From NCBI GenBank assembly GCA_026874595.1, contig CM049309.1, positions 26,913,033 to 26,977,032 on the forward strand: DNA of 64,000 bases. The letters are read 5' to 3'. Made by a program: the position numbers and the translations under genes. This document shows, one piece after another, positions 12,852-25,686 of the stretch. The notes under the pieces are model-generated. The model ran no database searches. It was not told where the DNA came from and was given only the letters and a program-made list of their open reading frames with translations. Source of the stretch: Sipunculus nudus (taxonomy: Eukaryota > Annelida > Sipuncula > Golfingiida > Sipunculidae). Each line of letters starts with the position of its first letter. Position 1 is the stretch's first letter.

Positions 12852-13583
12852 TTATATATATATATATATATAGAGTGAATTGCACCTTTGGTCATATGAC
12901 AAGGATATAATGTTTGGAAAATTTTATATTTACTTTTTCATTTTGTGAAAGTTATATATACATTGCATGTTCCATGATAATATCATAACAGTTTTATTAT
13001 ATTAAAAACACGTTAACCATAGTCATTGTTTTTATACACTACAGATTACACATCATACACAGAATAAAGTTTTGCAGATACTATGTTTTTGACCAGGTAC
13101 TGCCTCTGAGACCACTGGACCGATTTTTCTGAAACTTGACCCCATTATCAGGTCACATGTGAACTGGTGCCCAACCATTTTTTGTTGACCTCTGACCTTT
13201 CCTTTCTGCAGTGCATCAGTATGTGTGTCTGTTTTATTACATGTTAACCCACATATATTCAGACTTGTTTTTAGTGTAGCTCTAAGATAGCTTTATATCA
13301 TACGCAAAACTGAAGGCGCCACCTGCAACAATTTTTGCACAGCATCCATCTGTTTGTCTGCAAAGGGATAAAATCACTCATATCTTGGCAGTGGTTCGTC
13401 GGCTACCAGTGTTCTATTATTAAATTCCCTCGTATGATAATTAAATAATATTTGAATGTAGAAACATGCAACCCAAAACACCATTTTTATTCGCTCATCT
13501 GACTATAAAACTGACTAGTAAATTTATTTTATAGCCATTGACTTCCCAGTCTTTATCCCAATTACCCCACCCAGTTTGTTCGG
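11825..13583. other. Repeat-derived DNA without a gene
   Basis: Contains a (TATATC)/(TA)n tract at about 12798-12872, and remnants resembling family 3 interior: 'ggcgccacctgcaac' near 13317 and 'gaccactggaccgattt' near 13110. A 90-aa ORF at 12229-12501 has no recognisable motif. I see no exon or RNA gene. Confidence 0.5.
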
Positions 13584-13607
13584 GTCCATGTCACCTGCAG
13601 ACATGGG

Positions 13608-13765
13608 GTAATAGTAATAAGTAATAGTAATAGTAATAAATTATTACAGCTTTTTCCATGTAATAGTAATAGTAATAGACTAAAAAATTTGAGCTGTAAT
13701 AGTAATAGTAATAGAAACAGAAGGCAAAGTAATAGAGTAATACATATTACTTTCTATTACTTCCT
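13608..13765 (+). repeat. Interrupted (TAATAG)n array, left
   Basis: Runs of TAATAGTAATAG are broken by short non-repeat phrases such as 'aaaaaatttgagctg'. The array closes with inverted bits, TATTACTTTCTATTACTTCC. Confidence 0.9.
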
Positions 13766-14158
13766 GTGAGCCCCTTGATCATGAAGCATATCAGCAAATA
13801 ATGCTGAACAGACTCAGTTCTTGTCCAGTAACTGCCAAGGATGTGCCTATTGTTGAGGCAAGCATGGGCCAGCTGCCACATTGCTGGTGACCACTGGTGC
13901 TAATTACATAAGAGTACTGGACAGAGTAGGTCACAGCCAAATAAGTTACCTGGCACAATCTGACCTTTGATTAATAAACCATGGATAAACAGAGGCATGT
14001 TTGATGTTAAGAGACAGATATATAGTGTTATTATTGTAACATGTACATCTTATATCACATCCATCAATCCATATGCATATTCTGAAATGTACCTAGATTT
14101 GTTTTCACAAGCCAGTTTGCATTTTAAACATGCAGATTGCAATAACACACATTCAAGA

Positions 14159-16009
14159 ACTAGACGTGTCGGAACGACACGAATGCCCCCGCCGGGGGCA
14201 AATTAGAAACATTTGTTAAATTTTGTTAAATTTTTCAAGTTCAGGAGGTGTCGTATGGTCAAAAGTACAAAATGCAACAAGGGCAAAATGCAAACTCAAT
14301 CTGTAATGGGTCATTATCAAGCAACACACCAAAAATCAGGCTAGTATCTGCAGGCATTGTGAAAAAAAGTCCATACATATGCATTTTTCATTAAAATTTC
14401 TGTCTTTCATGAAATTTTCTATGTTCAGGATCTGTCATATGGTCAAAAATAGGTCAACTGGGACGAAACGCAAACTCGATCTGTAAGTGGTCATTATGCG
14501 CCCACAGACCAAACATTAGGCCAGTATCTGTAAGCATTGCATTGCGAAACCAGAATATTAGCAAAAGCTGATAATCAGTCATAAATTTAAATTGGAGAGG
14601 TATGTACCATGTTTCATAACAATCCACCAAATGCTTCCTGAGAAATAAGCTCCTAAGTTTTTTTCTATTCTAAGCTCTGTGACCTTGAAAAGTAGGTCAA
14701 AATCATCCGTCTTAGAACTTGACCATGATAATGTAAATATCATGCAATAGAACTGAGGAAATGAATGTCCTGTGTTGAATACCTTTGGAGATATCCTGCA
14801 CAAAAGGCCAAAATTGAAAAATCCGATAAAAATGATTAAAAAATCAGAAATTGTAGGTGGTGCCACCAAAATTGTGACCATCATTCCAAATGATCATAGT
14901 GAGTTTTGTGAAAATCCACACAATGGTTCCTGAGATATAAGATTCTGAGAGTTTTTGTATAATCAGCTCTAAAACAAAGAAAAATAGGTCAAGGTCCCCC
15001 ATCTTTGCACTTGACCAAGATTTTGTTGATATACATCTTCACTGATGAAATAAAATTCCAACGGTGAATCCTTTTTGAGATATCCTGCTCAGAAGGCCAA
15101 AATTGAAAAAGCCGATAAAAATTGATTAAAAAATCAGAAATTGCAGGTGGCGCCACCATAATTGTGCAGCACGTACAGACCATCAGTCCCAATGATCATA
15201 GTAAGTTTTGTGAAAATCCACACAATGGTTCCTGAGATATAAGCTTCTGAGTGTTTTTCTATAATAAGCTCTATAAAATGTTGGAAAATCGGTCAAAGTC
15301 ACCCATCTTCGAACTTGACTGAGATTTTATCGATATACATCTTCACTGATGAAATAAAATTCTTATGGTGAATCTTTTTAGAGATATCCCGCTCACAAGG
15401 TAAAAGTTAACAGACGCGGGATGGACGGACGCCGGACGGACGCTGGACCGACCCCGGACGGACAGACAGACGGACAGACAGACAGACAGCTTGGGTGACG
15501 ACAATAGCCAATCAGCCTATGAGCTGAGGGCTAAAAACGGCTGTACATGTACATTTGTCATGAAAATTTATATTTTTCATGAAATTTTCTATGTTTAGGA
15601 GCTGTAAAACAATCAAAAGTAGGTCAACCGGGCCGAAACGCGAACTCGATCTGTAACTGGTCATGATCTGCCCACACACTGAAAAAAGGGCAGTACCTGC
15701 AGGCATTGGGGGAAAAAAGTCTGTACATGTGTATTTGTCATGAAAATTTATATTTTTCCATGAAATTTTCTATGTTCAGGAGCCGTAAAACGGTCAAAAG
15801 TAGGTCAACCGGGATGAAACGCGAACTCGATCTGTAACTGGTCATTATCTGCCCACACACCAAAAATCAGGCCAATATCTGCAGGCATTGCGAAAAAAAG
15901 TCCGTACAACTGTTTGATTTCGGAATGACGGAAGGACGGAATGACGGAAGGACGGAAGGACGGACATGGGTAAAACTATATGCCCCGGCCACTTTGTGGC
16001 GGGGGCATA
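14159..16009 (+). mobile_element. Family 2 element (1.85 kb, both ends)
   Basis: The left end is ACTAGA, then the hairpin GTGTCG-GAA-CGACAC, then the arm ATGCCCCCGCC, itself part of TGCCCCCGCCGGGGGCA. The right end is GGACGG-rich DNA (15930-15966), then the terminal hairpin ATGCCCCGGCCAC-TTT-GTGGCGGGGGCAT closing in TA. The interior has two tandem repeat types: a ~300-bp unit (about 14590-15400) and a ~180-bp unit (about 14230-14540 and 15530-15900). A perfect GGTGGCGCCACC lies at 15146-15157. The plus orientation takes the hairpin as the 3' end. It has no coding capacity. Confidence 0.8.
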
Positions 16010-17387
16010 AAAATATAATATGGAACAAGATACAGTGCAGACCCAAAATGTTCATGATAAGCTTTTGGTGTTTTCACTACCCATAACGTACTGAAGCCTA
16101 CAATGCTGTAAACTCAGACCAGTACTACAATTACTTGGATAAAGTCATACTGCAGGCACATGTATTATCTAGTTAATTTATATACAGATTCTTTTAAAAC
16201 TATTCTTTTAATACTTGTCTATTATTTCATAGTACCAATTTTCAGACCTTCATTCAGTATCTAAAATAATGTTAAAATATATTTTGAAAATTAAATGAAC
16301 CATTTTTTTTCATGATATTAATTTATTTGATTATATAATATGAGAATATAAGTAACTGTTAATATTTTATTATTTAATATATGAAATTTTGATATCAAAT
16401 GATTAGATCCTGTTATGTACAAAATTTAAAGTACAAGATTGTTTAATACCAAATTTATTGTGAAAGTGATTTAAATAATATCTTATTTGTTTTGTAAAAG
16501 TGATGTAAGTTTAAATCACTCTCCATATTCCTAAATTATCCTATGCTTATTTTGCTGCAATGAGGAAGGGCATGCCTGAAGAATAAAAGCCATGCATGTT
16601 ACCATTATTGTAAAGTTTACCACCTCTCTCTTCACTCTCAAGATGTACTATGTGATGGAATAAAACATGGCATCACATCCAAATGAACATATACACCAGA
16701 GAAGATGAAGTACTTTTGTCTCCAGTTTGGTTCTGTCCAGAATCTTGACGTAAACAGTATTTTTATTGGATATATTTAAAAGGATTGGGAAACAGGACAC
16801 AGCCCTAAATAAATTCCTCTCCTGATACATACATAAAGGACTGAATTGTCAGCTTTGATACTAAATAATAATATGCAATAATCATGAATAATTCCTCTGG
16901 AGACAATTTTAGTTACACTGAAAATCTTTATTTATTGACTATGAGAACAAAGATAAAATCTAAACGGAAGTGTGTACTATAAAATAAATTTATATGAAAT
17001 ATTTATAAAAATAAAATAAAATGTTCAAGTATGCATATAATTATAAATCAATATTTTACATATGCCAGGGCCTTTACAATGGGTTGCTTTTAAATTATAT
17101 GTATTCAAGAGTTCATACAATTATCTTATAATTTCGACTTGAAACATCCCAATAACGATCATTGAGGTTTCAAAATATTTAAAAAAAAAACAATTAAAGA
17201 AGCTGAAATAATTAAGATCTCCATTATCATTAGGCTTCTTGTAAATGACAGACACAGTATAAGAAAATTGAGTAGGTAACTTGATGATAGAGTTGCTTTT
17301 AATTTTATTTAAACATGTGATTGTAGTGCTAGTTAATAGCACCCATGGCTGGGCAAGGTCTAGAATCCTCCCATCAGTTTAAGTACA
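16010..17387. other. AT-rich interior, no gene seen
   Basis: Lies between family 2 and the right TAATAG array. Small minus-strand ORFs (16648-16830, 17121-17342) show no recognisable domain. Confidence 0.5.
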
Positions 17388-17530
17388 TGTAATAGTAATA
17401 GTAATAGTAATAGATACCCCAGTAATAGTAATAGTAATAGAAGATAAAATGTGGTAATAGTAATAGTAATAGTAATATCAGAAATTGAAAGTAATAGTAA
17501 TAGTAATAGTAATAGAACAACTGTAATAGA
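17388..17530 (+). repeat. Interrupted (TAATAG)n array, right
   Basis: Four blocks of TAATAG repeats are separated by short spacers such as 'ataccccag' and 'aagataaaatgtgg'. It ends ten bases before the ACCCCATGTCTGG boundary. Confidence 0.9.
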
Positions 17531-17814
17531 CCCCATGTCTGGTCACCTGGACTCTAACCAGTCCTTTTTCATAGCGTCCAAATGAACAGCCTCCAGGTGA
17601 TACAATGATAGGTATATCACACGCCAGCAGGGGCCCTGCACACGTTTCTGGAACAGGAAATGGTTAAAGCCTGTGACCAACGATCGTCGGACCCCCTGCT
17701 GGACCTCTTAAATATCACCATTCATATGGCACTTATGCAAATCAGGGAATCCCGCAAGCTTTTGATCATATCGGCCAATCGCCTTAAAAAGCTGTCAGAT
17801 TAAGATGCGTTGAG

Positions 17815-18752
17815 GCATTAAGGCCCTTTTCAATGCGCACGGAAACGCTCGTCCGCGCATAATTGCATGTTATAATGCGGCGTATATATCCATTCCATGG
17901 ATACCCGCCGCATATGAAGCTTCAAGTAAACTGGAGAACATAAATCCTGTACTGGGCAAAAATTCCTATAAAATCCAATATTGTGTTTGTAACAGGTAAG
18001 CTTACGTCTTCGGGTGCAAAAAATGTTAATTTATTCGCCTGAACAAGAAATTTTGTTGTAACCCCTGCTTTAATGCCTAAACAGGTGGCGTGTGTGATGC
18101 ATCTTTCTCCATACAGAAATTTATCATGAATGCTAAGGATAAACACAACATATCTCGACTCTGCGTTGGAGGTTGAAAACGGGTATGACGTTATATGTTG
18201 GGGAACCCCCAAGGAAATCCCCCCCCCCCCCAGACATGCTTGTTTTTACCGCTTGAGATCTAGACCTACCTGATTCAACTGTTTAACGGACATGACGATT
18301 TTAAAGTGGTATGTTGTGTTACCATAAGATACAAATATGTTTGTATTCTTATATATGACACATTTTTAGCTGGGAGATTATTGTTTTATTGTCCAGTGGC
18401 ATGTCTCCAGTTTTCAAACACCTCGTACTAGGGCTGTCTCAGCGGAGGGAACCGAAGCGCAAGGAGAGAGCACGAAAGCTATGGGCTAGTCCGCGCACTG
18501 AAAAAATCGCACCAGTGTAAATCATGTGTCCCTTTTCCATGCACGCGGAAACGCGCAGGGTTGAGCCTTCTTGTGGAGGTCAAGGACGCGAATGCATAAA
18601 GTGAACAGACACATGCTCGACATGATGCCGAGAAGGCTGTGGGATCGGTAATACCTTGTGAAATCAGGTCATTCGAAGGGGGGATTATTCAGCGCGATTT
18701 TTTTTCAGCACACGGAAACGCGCGCGCATAGAAAAGGGGCATAAGGCCCTGG
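17815..18752. mobile_element. MITE-like element with CCCTTTTC / GAAAAGGGG ends
   Basis: The left end TTAAGGCCCTTTTCAATGCG and right end GCGCATAGAAAAGGGGCATA are imperfect inverted repeats, continuing into GGAAACGC on the left and its inverse on the right. A related internal block (18532-18556, CCCTTTTCCATGCACGCGG) suggests nesting. No transposase frame is visible; the 96-aa minus ORF at 17922-18212 is unrecognised. Confidence 0.55.
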
Positions 18753-20639
18753 GCAACAAAGTATTGTGCAATCATCACTTCGCTCCTGACCACTGTACTG
18801 TACAGACCTGTCAAAGAGCAACTCCAGCCGACTGCCTCAACTTATAAGCAAAGTGCTATACACTGAGACGCTGGACTTAAACTAATTAGCACTGTATCCC
18901 CCAGAAGAGCTAACACACTAGTGTCTAGCCTGTCTGGGGTGGCTGGCGCCATACAAACAGTCCTTCTTGGGACTTGTTTCACTTCTTAACAGGTTCAAGT
19001 AAGCTAGGGTTTAGACCTAAGTAAAGTATAACCTTTTTCTCAAAGACATCTCCAGGGTTTGGAAAGACCAATTGTGAAGAAAATACCAGCTGGAACCATC
19101 TCTCGGTCTCAGCCAAGTGTTATATCACATCAAAACTTCAGTAAATTAGTAAATATCCGCGCTCCGGATAAAAAACTAATATATTGCAAACGACAAGGTA
19201 TGTAGGGGTACAAACTGAAGCCTGAATAGGTGCAGTTAAAGTGTGCACACAGTGCGAAATCAGTGACCCTCACCAGATGCAGTCCAGTGCACACGGGTAA
19301 CAGGTGACTGCAGACGGGACAAAGCGTCCAAGGAGAGGCTCCAAGACAAAGGGCTAATGACATATAATTGCCTGTAAAGTCAGATAATATCGTTCAAGTA
19401 ATTTTATTGCCGAAAAGGGAATAAAATTTAACTACAGAAAGAACACCGACCATACGAGAGGCTGAAAGAGGCTGCCAGAACGGGAGTAATCAAAAAGTAA
19501 TGGGGAAACCCTAATCGCAATGCCGGGGGTATAGTAAAATTAGGCAAAGTTAGCAAGAGGAACGTGAAATTGAGGATATGGCTAACGAGAGCACGGTCAG
19601 GGGACTGGCTCCAATGTAACCTGAAAAAAAGAACCTGTGGGCTTGGGGGGGGGGGGGGGGGAGCAGAGGTGCACCAAAGCACTGGAGTGAACCAGGAAGT
19701 CGCTGAGGGCGAGACAGGTCAAGCGGGTTGGGTAGCCTCGCCCAGAGGGCTGAGCGACCAGACACGCTCAAGTAAACGCCAGCCACCCAGAACTCTGGAG
19801 GCTCCTGATTATTTACTCCAAGGCGGAAATAAGTAACCAGTACAATGTCATTAGTCCAAAGGTGAAAAAAAAACAATTCAAGTGCAAAAAAAGAGAGAGC
19901 GGAATGGCAAGGGTTTACGAGCAGTATGGACCACAGAACATCCGTGGGCAAGTTCTGGTCTAAGGTCAAAAAGTGGCTCCCTGAACAAAACATGGGCAGT
20001 ACTACGGATAGCTGTGACAACCCAACTCAGTAGGCAATCGGATAAATGGGCTGGTAAGCCTACTCGAGTCGTGATACAAGTTATATCGAGGAATATATCG
20101 CAGTGGTCCTGCATCAGGTTGTATTCATATTGTGGTAAACGGCCAATAATCTCAATATTATTCTAAGAATGATAAATTAACACAATAGTATACATGTGAG
20201 CTCACAACCCAAACTGAAACACCGTCTACATGGACACGGGTCATTTTCTGTCCAAGCTGCCTGCGTCCTGTAACCCGTGAAAGTCATGCTTGTGTCCATG
20301 CGGCCATAAATTAAAAAAAAAAAACATGCCGAAGGGTTTTCCCAATGTGCTGGGTTAAAACGGAATTTTTCTCATTATTGGTATTATTAGAAAGAACACA
20401 AAAAATACTAACGATTGGTCTGGTTTATATTGATTGACAATGCACCTGTAGGCCATGAAGCGTCAGAAATGACGAAAATATTTGCATCTTCATAAGACCT
20501 TATAATGCGTTCCTCAGACTAAGATGTAATGACACTCTGGCGCTAGTAATCTGGTCGTAATGCCAGAGGGTCGATATGACGCTATACTATGGATCTAATT
20601 GGTCCTAACGATGCAGTGGCTAGTACAGAAAAGGATTAA
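18753..20639. other. Higher-GC stretch, no gene recognised
   Basis: Base composition is less AT-rich than the surroundings and overlapping ORFs of 77-156 aa occur on both strands (19130-20166). None carries a motif I recognise. Position just upstream of the non-LTR reverse transcriptase suggests it could be that element's 5' part, but no ORF1 zinc knuckle or endonuclease motif was found. Confidence 0.35.
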
Positions 20640-22180
20640 GGAGACGCTCCGGAATATATCCCTTGTCCCGATGGGGCCCAAGTTTGATGATCGAACAAAG
20701 GAGGAGTAAGATGAGTACATGGAGTCAGGCAGACAAGAGCTTTACACGCCTCTGGCAAGGTCGAGGGCAGATATGCCTAAACATCAGAGGCTGAGCCGCT
20801 ACTGAGAGCAATCTCAAAAGCAGAGGTCAGCCGGAAGATGAAAAGCTCAAAAGCAGGAAAGACCCAGGGAGGACATCCTCTCCAGGGAAGTACTGATTAA
20901 ACTACAAGAGGAAGGGCTAGAAATGCTCACCTCCTTGTTCAATGCGTGTCTAAAACTGAGGTACTTCCCGAAGGCCTGGAAAAAAGGCAAGCGTGACCAT
21001 GATCCAGGAGCCAGGGAAGGCCACTTACAACCGAAGAGCTACCATCCGACCAGTCTACTCCCAGTCCTAGGGAAGCTGTTAGAGCAAGTTCTGGCTAGTC
21101 AAATAAGCAGACACCTCGAAGACAGGAACTTGACAACTCTTATGAGAGCGGGTTCAGGAAGGGAAGGTCAACGAATTACCATCTGTTCAGGTTGTCTCCG
21201 TCGGTAGGGATGCCTATACAGAAAGCACAAGACACAAAAGGAGTATTCCTGGATGTCAAGAAAGCGTTTGACGCTGTGTGACAAGATGGATTAAGGTATT
21301 AGCTTAAGGCAGAACTACCGGCTAGAATTGTCAAGCTCCTATCGTCTTCCTTGGTGACAGGAATCTATGGGTCAAATAAGGCGGGGCAAAGTCTCATGAG
21401 ATCTAGCCAGCCGAAGGCACATCACAGGGTTCCACTCTGAGCCGACTGTTATACATCATCTATGTCAATGACATGCCCAGTCTGGGCGACAAGGGAGGCG
21501 CGGAACAAGCGCAATGAGCCACTTTGCGGATGATACCGCCCTGTGGACACACATCAGAAGGACAGTTCCCAGAATACAGGTGGGACTCAATGACATAGGT
21601 GAATGGTGTACCAAGTGGCAGCTAAAGGTCAACACGACTGTTAGTTTGCGAATCACCAAAGGGTTAACAAATCAAGCAAGGCCCCATAACTGAATTTGGA
21701 TGGGGAACCAATTCAGTTCACAGACACAATCAAGTTCCTTGGTCTGACGGTCGATAAAATCCTAATGTGGGATGCTCACATTTAGAATATTGAACACAGA
21801 GGGAGAGACAGCTAAATTGCTTGAGGGGACTTCAAGCAGGGAAAGGGGGCACGTACTTCCCCAGTTTGATATACCTTTACAAGACGTGGATTCGACCAGT
21901 CAATACATTTGGAAATGTGACAATGATCATGGCCTCGAAATGCCAGCTAAGATGCCTCCAAGTGCTTCAGAACAAAGCTGTGAGAGTAGCCCGGATACTC
22001 CAAATAAGGACCAGGGTGGCCGTGCTTCACGAGAAAGCGGACATCGAATATGTGAGCGATTACATGCACAGGTTGAGCAATGGCTATATCGAGGTGAAGC
22101 ACAAGATGTTCTATAAAGACCTCAAAGCATGGCTAGGGTGGCTAAAAATCAGTGGCAGGAGAAGGCTCACCAGTTAAAGT
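20640..22180 (+). pseudogene. Non-LTR retrotransposon reverse transcriptase, frameshifted
   Basis: Reverse transcriptase domain of a LINE of the Jockey/CR1/I type; such enzymes copy the element RNA at a nicked chromosomal target. Visible blocks in order: a fingers region with SLLPVLGKLLEQVL (about 21053-21094), motif A FLDVKKAFDAV (about 21249-21281), a GSTLSRLLYIIYVNDMP block (about 21427-21477), the catalytic FADDTALW (about 21521-21544), and a thumb/C-terminal region with LKFLGLTVDK (about 21734) and YKTWIRPV (about 21880-21903). These lie in different frames with several stops, for example after FDAV, so no functional protein is made. The catalytic FADD codons are intact. The clade is inferred by eye from block spelling. 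Endonuclease and 3' tail were not found. Confidence 0.8.
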
Positions 22181-22965
22181 TGGGGGAGGGGTTAGACAAG
22201 GCTCCGGGACTTGCATTTGCCCGCCTGCAAATGGAACAAAACGGGCCATCCATGGGATAAGGATGTTTAGTGGTGGTTCCGTGTTCAACAAGGGATGAGA
22301 ACGTTAAAGACCCCATGCTGTTTTCGATAAAAGTGTAGGCTGGCCGGTTGCCACCAGCATGGAACCCGGCCCTGGAGGGACAGCTGTTTGGTGGAAAAAC
22401 GTTATGGGGATCTTTAAAGGAACAACTCAGACAAGGCTCCCAGACAGGAATTACAGGGGGTCCGGGATGGACCTGACAGGGACAAGGCTCTGGCGTGATG
22501 AGGAAGGAAGACAAGGCTCCGATCAAGGAAGACAAGGCTCCGATCAAAAGTAAACTGTAAACTGGTCTAAAGGAAAAAGGCTCACGACGGGACCGGAATG
22601 GTCCATTGGTTCCGGTCCTGGGGTTCGGTCAGTGCGCTCAGAGACGACTTGCAAGATTGTCAGGCTCAGGTTTCCAGTTTTTCCAGGGGGACCTCGGTGG
22701 TTCACGGGTCTTGTGAGGGCGAGCAATGTTTAGCTCAAGTGTGTCAGTTCTTGCGTGGTGGCAAGAGTAAAAGGAGCACTGAAGAGGCAAAACTACGGCG
22801 TAAAAACCAACAGTTGTTGCCTCAGCAGGAAACACGATCAGTCCGTATAGGGCAATCGTAGTACGGTGACAACTTTACTGGAGAATAGAACAGAAGAGAA
22901 GACTAGCCCAGGTCTTCAAAAATTTTGCCCCTGATTCTTTAGAACGTTTTCTATCATATCTTATA
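22181..22965. other. Post-LINE segment with short direct repeats
   Basis: Contains 'ggaagacaaggctccgatca' twice in tandem (about 22504-22548) with related 'acaaggctcc' phrases at 22196, 22432 and 22484. It may be the 3' UTR of the LINE. The overlapping ORFs on both strands are not recognisable genes. Confidence 0.4.
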
Positions 22966-24050
22966 ACTAGAGACCCATGGGTCTCGACGCTCAGTTGAAT
23001 TGGTCTATAAGGATATGTTTATGAGCTTTTTCAAAATCTGGGTCCTGTGATAAGTTTTCAAACCAACCTGTCTACCAAAACTGGAGTACGCCTATAATTG
23101 AGAAAAAATGTGGACCTTGTGACCCAAAAATTTCCAAACAATAGTCAGGTTCTTTCCCTATTTGCAGGTCAGCCATATATGCAAGATGGAAGGTTTGGGA
23201 TGAAAAGTTTGTCTTAAAATGCATCCACAATCTTTCTCGAGGTGGGTCCTGTGCCCTTGACCTTTGATCACATGACCCCATCATCAAAGGGGTTCTTACA
23301 CTACTGGTGGGTCATATATATGGGTCACTCCAGACTGGAGTTATCTTCAGAAAACAAATTTGACGGACATGCAGCAAGACAAACAGAGGAAAGGACGGAC
23401 GTACAGGTTGTTTACTATAAGGGGTCTGCTTATTCAAGCAGGGCCCTTATAAACACACAAGGTTTCAGGACCCAGATGAAACCCCAGTTGCGAATCAGAT
23501 AGTATCAATATCATTTGGCGGTCTCAAAATAAAGGAAACAAATACATAGAAATAGAAAAAAAATAGGTGGCGGCCCCAGTCTTCAGGAACTGAAGAAACC
23601 AATCATAATCAATAAAAACACTTGGTTTCAGGACACTGGATGAAACCACAGCTGAGAAACTGACATAACTACCGTAATTTGATGGTCTCAAAAACAGAAA
23701 AAAATCTTTAAAATAAGAAAAAAAAATACAGATGGTGCCACCAGTTTTTGGGAACTGACAAAACTAGTTATGGTCAATATTCAAGGCAAGATTCATGGCA
23801 ATCCATGCATTAATTATCAATATATTGTAAGTTTGTATCAATTTTTAATGGGTACTTACGGTCCCCACAGCTCGAAGGATATAGGTCGCAGTGACCTAAT
23901 TTCAGGTTTCCAAGGAGATTTGTTATTAACCTACATGGTCATTCAGTTACAAGTTCTAGGGTTAGCGGTTACGATTTGTGCCCTGATAACGGACGGACGA
24001 CGGACATAGCACCATTCCTATACCTCAGTTGAATTCCAGTCAGCTGAGCA
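22966..24050 (+). mobile_element. Family 1 element (1.09 kb, both ends)
   Basis: Starts ACTAGAGACCCATGGGTCTC, then GCTCAGTTGA. Ends with CGGACGACGGAC followed by the hairpin CTCAGTTGA-ATTCCAG-TCAGCTGAG. The interior has two related units with GGTGGCGGCC (23568) and GATGGTGCCACC (23732), preceded by similar AAAAAAATA tracts. It lies 51 bp outside the 3' LTR of the gypsy element. Not coding; the ORFs at 23072-24009 are repeat-derived. Confidence 0.8.
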
Positions 24051-24101
24051 AAATATTGAGAGGAAATATAGTAACGTAATCTCATAACCAGCTCCGGAAA
24101 A

Positions 24102-25359
24102 TGTGACATGATGCCAACTTATTCCCACGGCCGAGTAACGTTTTGTGGGAATGGGGCTGAATACTTCAATATCAGTCAACACTCAAGTCAATAAATGCCA
24201 GTTTTTTTATTCGGTAAACAGATAATCAACCAAAGTAAGTAAATATATATGTGCATGAGATAAACGGACATTGTTGATCCTGATGAGCCATATATTACAG
24301 TCTTAATTAAGCAGAAACAACAGATTATTTATAAATAAAAATAATACAGCCTTACTGTATCTTATAATAATGGAGTTATTACATTCACATAAAAGCTAAG
24401 ACAGTATCAATGCAGTATACATTTGCATAAAAGCAAGAAAATCTAGTTAACTATAACAGGCCATGTCAGTGAACTATCAGTAAATATAATGATGTCAATG
24501 AGCTGGGCTTTACCTCGGCTTAGTATTCAATGCAACAGCCTTCATGAAATTAGATGCCATAATCTGAACTTGCAGATTTATGAGATATCATGAATTAGAC
24601 ATCAGAACCATATATATAGTATTCCAGGTAATACATGTTACAATGTATATCAGCAGGCTTACACTGTGCCTAGTAGTTACATACAGTCACTTAACATATC
24701 TGCACATCACTGGCCTCTAATTATACGTAATTATCCGGTTCAAAACAATCCTCCTGAGGTTATACAAGTTATAAGGTAACGGCACACAGACACGTACAGT
24801 ATAGAGTTATACATATATAATACCTGTGATTCCCTGATCAGCAATCCTCATCATCTGGCCACAGTCCTTTGCCAGCTTAGCTTCATACACATGCAAGTTA
24901 ATATAGTAAACAGCCTTTAGATATTTGAATTATACAACAGACTAAATTATTTTTACCAATAAAGACAACGATTATAAGTATGATCAAGATAAAGGACAGG
25001 CATGTGTAAGGCTATTGCAGCAAGCTGGTATCATCTAACATAAACCTGCGTTTCATTTATAAATCTGAACCGCTCTTTGAGTTATCTGCTTTACAATTGC
25101 GCTTCGGCAGTTACAAATTTAAAACAGATATTTAAACCAAAAGTGAACATGACACTTGTCATACAGTAGGTACTTTTGTACATCATGCTAAAATAAACAA
25201 CGTAACCACTTGTCTGTGTACCATCACTTCATCAAACAATCACAATTCCCTCGAAAAGAGCGAACCTGCAGCCTATGCGACCATGTGCGGTCTGACAAAA
25301 TGCTACCCTAAAGACTGACCATTGCAAAAACGACTAAGCATTATGACCTAAGGGTCACA
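24102..25359 (-). repeat. Gypsy 3' LTR (1.26 kb)
   Basis: On the minus strand it runs TGTGACCC ... GTCACA, a TG...CA LTR with 6-bp inverted termini. It matches 32970-37993 in direct orientation across blocks such as 'ctcaagtcaataaatgccag' and 'tcacttcatcaaacaa'. This copy has no insertion and so preserves the empty site for the family 1 element in the partner LTR (at 25235/25236). Confidence 0.85.
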
Positions 25360-25372
25360 TTTCCCCCGGTTT
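25360..25372 (-). other. Polypurine tract of the gypsy element
   Basis: On the minus strand AAACCGGGGGAAA sits immediately before the 3' LTR start TGTGACCC, the expected position of the plus-strand primer of an LTR retrotransposon. Confidence 0.75.
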
Positions 25373-25686
25373 ACGGAAAGTATAATACAAAATTATTATT
25401 TTCAGAATTACACTGAGAAGTATCTACTTACTATGAAAGTGCATCTCTGGGAGTAGTAACACCAACAGGAACATGGTTTCTTAAACCCAAACTACGTTTG
25501 TTTCAAGCATGTTCAACTCGTTTACTGAGGTTGGCCAGTGTTCTGGATTTCAATGTTGTCCTGCTCCTGCACTAGCTGAATGTCTGACTGGTATCGTCCA
25601 CTGGTATGGCCAGTTCACAGTGGTCCCTTGAATTAGCCTATAGCTTCGGTCTCAAATGTACCTTTTTGGGGATTTTGCATCTCAAT
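25373..25686. other. 3' untranslated part of the gypsy element
   Basis: Non-coding sequence between the end of the integrase-tail frame and the polypurine tract. Nothing else is seen. Confidence 0.5.

Larger units (their letters stand above)
13584..17555. mobile_element. TAATAG-rich element bounded by short inverted repeats
   Basis: The left boundary reads GTCCATGTCACC then AGACATGGGGT; the right boundary is its inverse (ACCCCATGTCT, GGTCACCTGGAC). Just inside both boundaries lie arrays of TAATAG (13608-13745 and 17388-17530). Both arrays have TAATAG on the plus strand, so they are direct rather than inverted. The interior holds the family 2 element at 14159-16009 and AT-rich DNA. No coding domain is seen. 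The two boundaries could belong to separate copies, so one 4-kb element is a hypothesis. Confidence 0.5.

Noticed and set aside
19550-20166. Overlapping ORFs of 78-156 aa on both strands as a gene
   Set aside because: Several frames are open at once because the DNA is less AT-rich and has a G-run; no motif or splice pattern favours any one.
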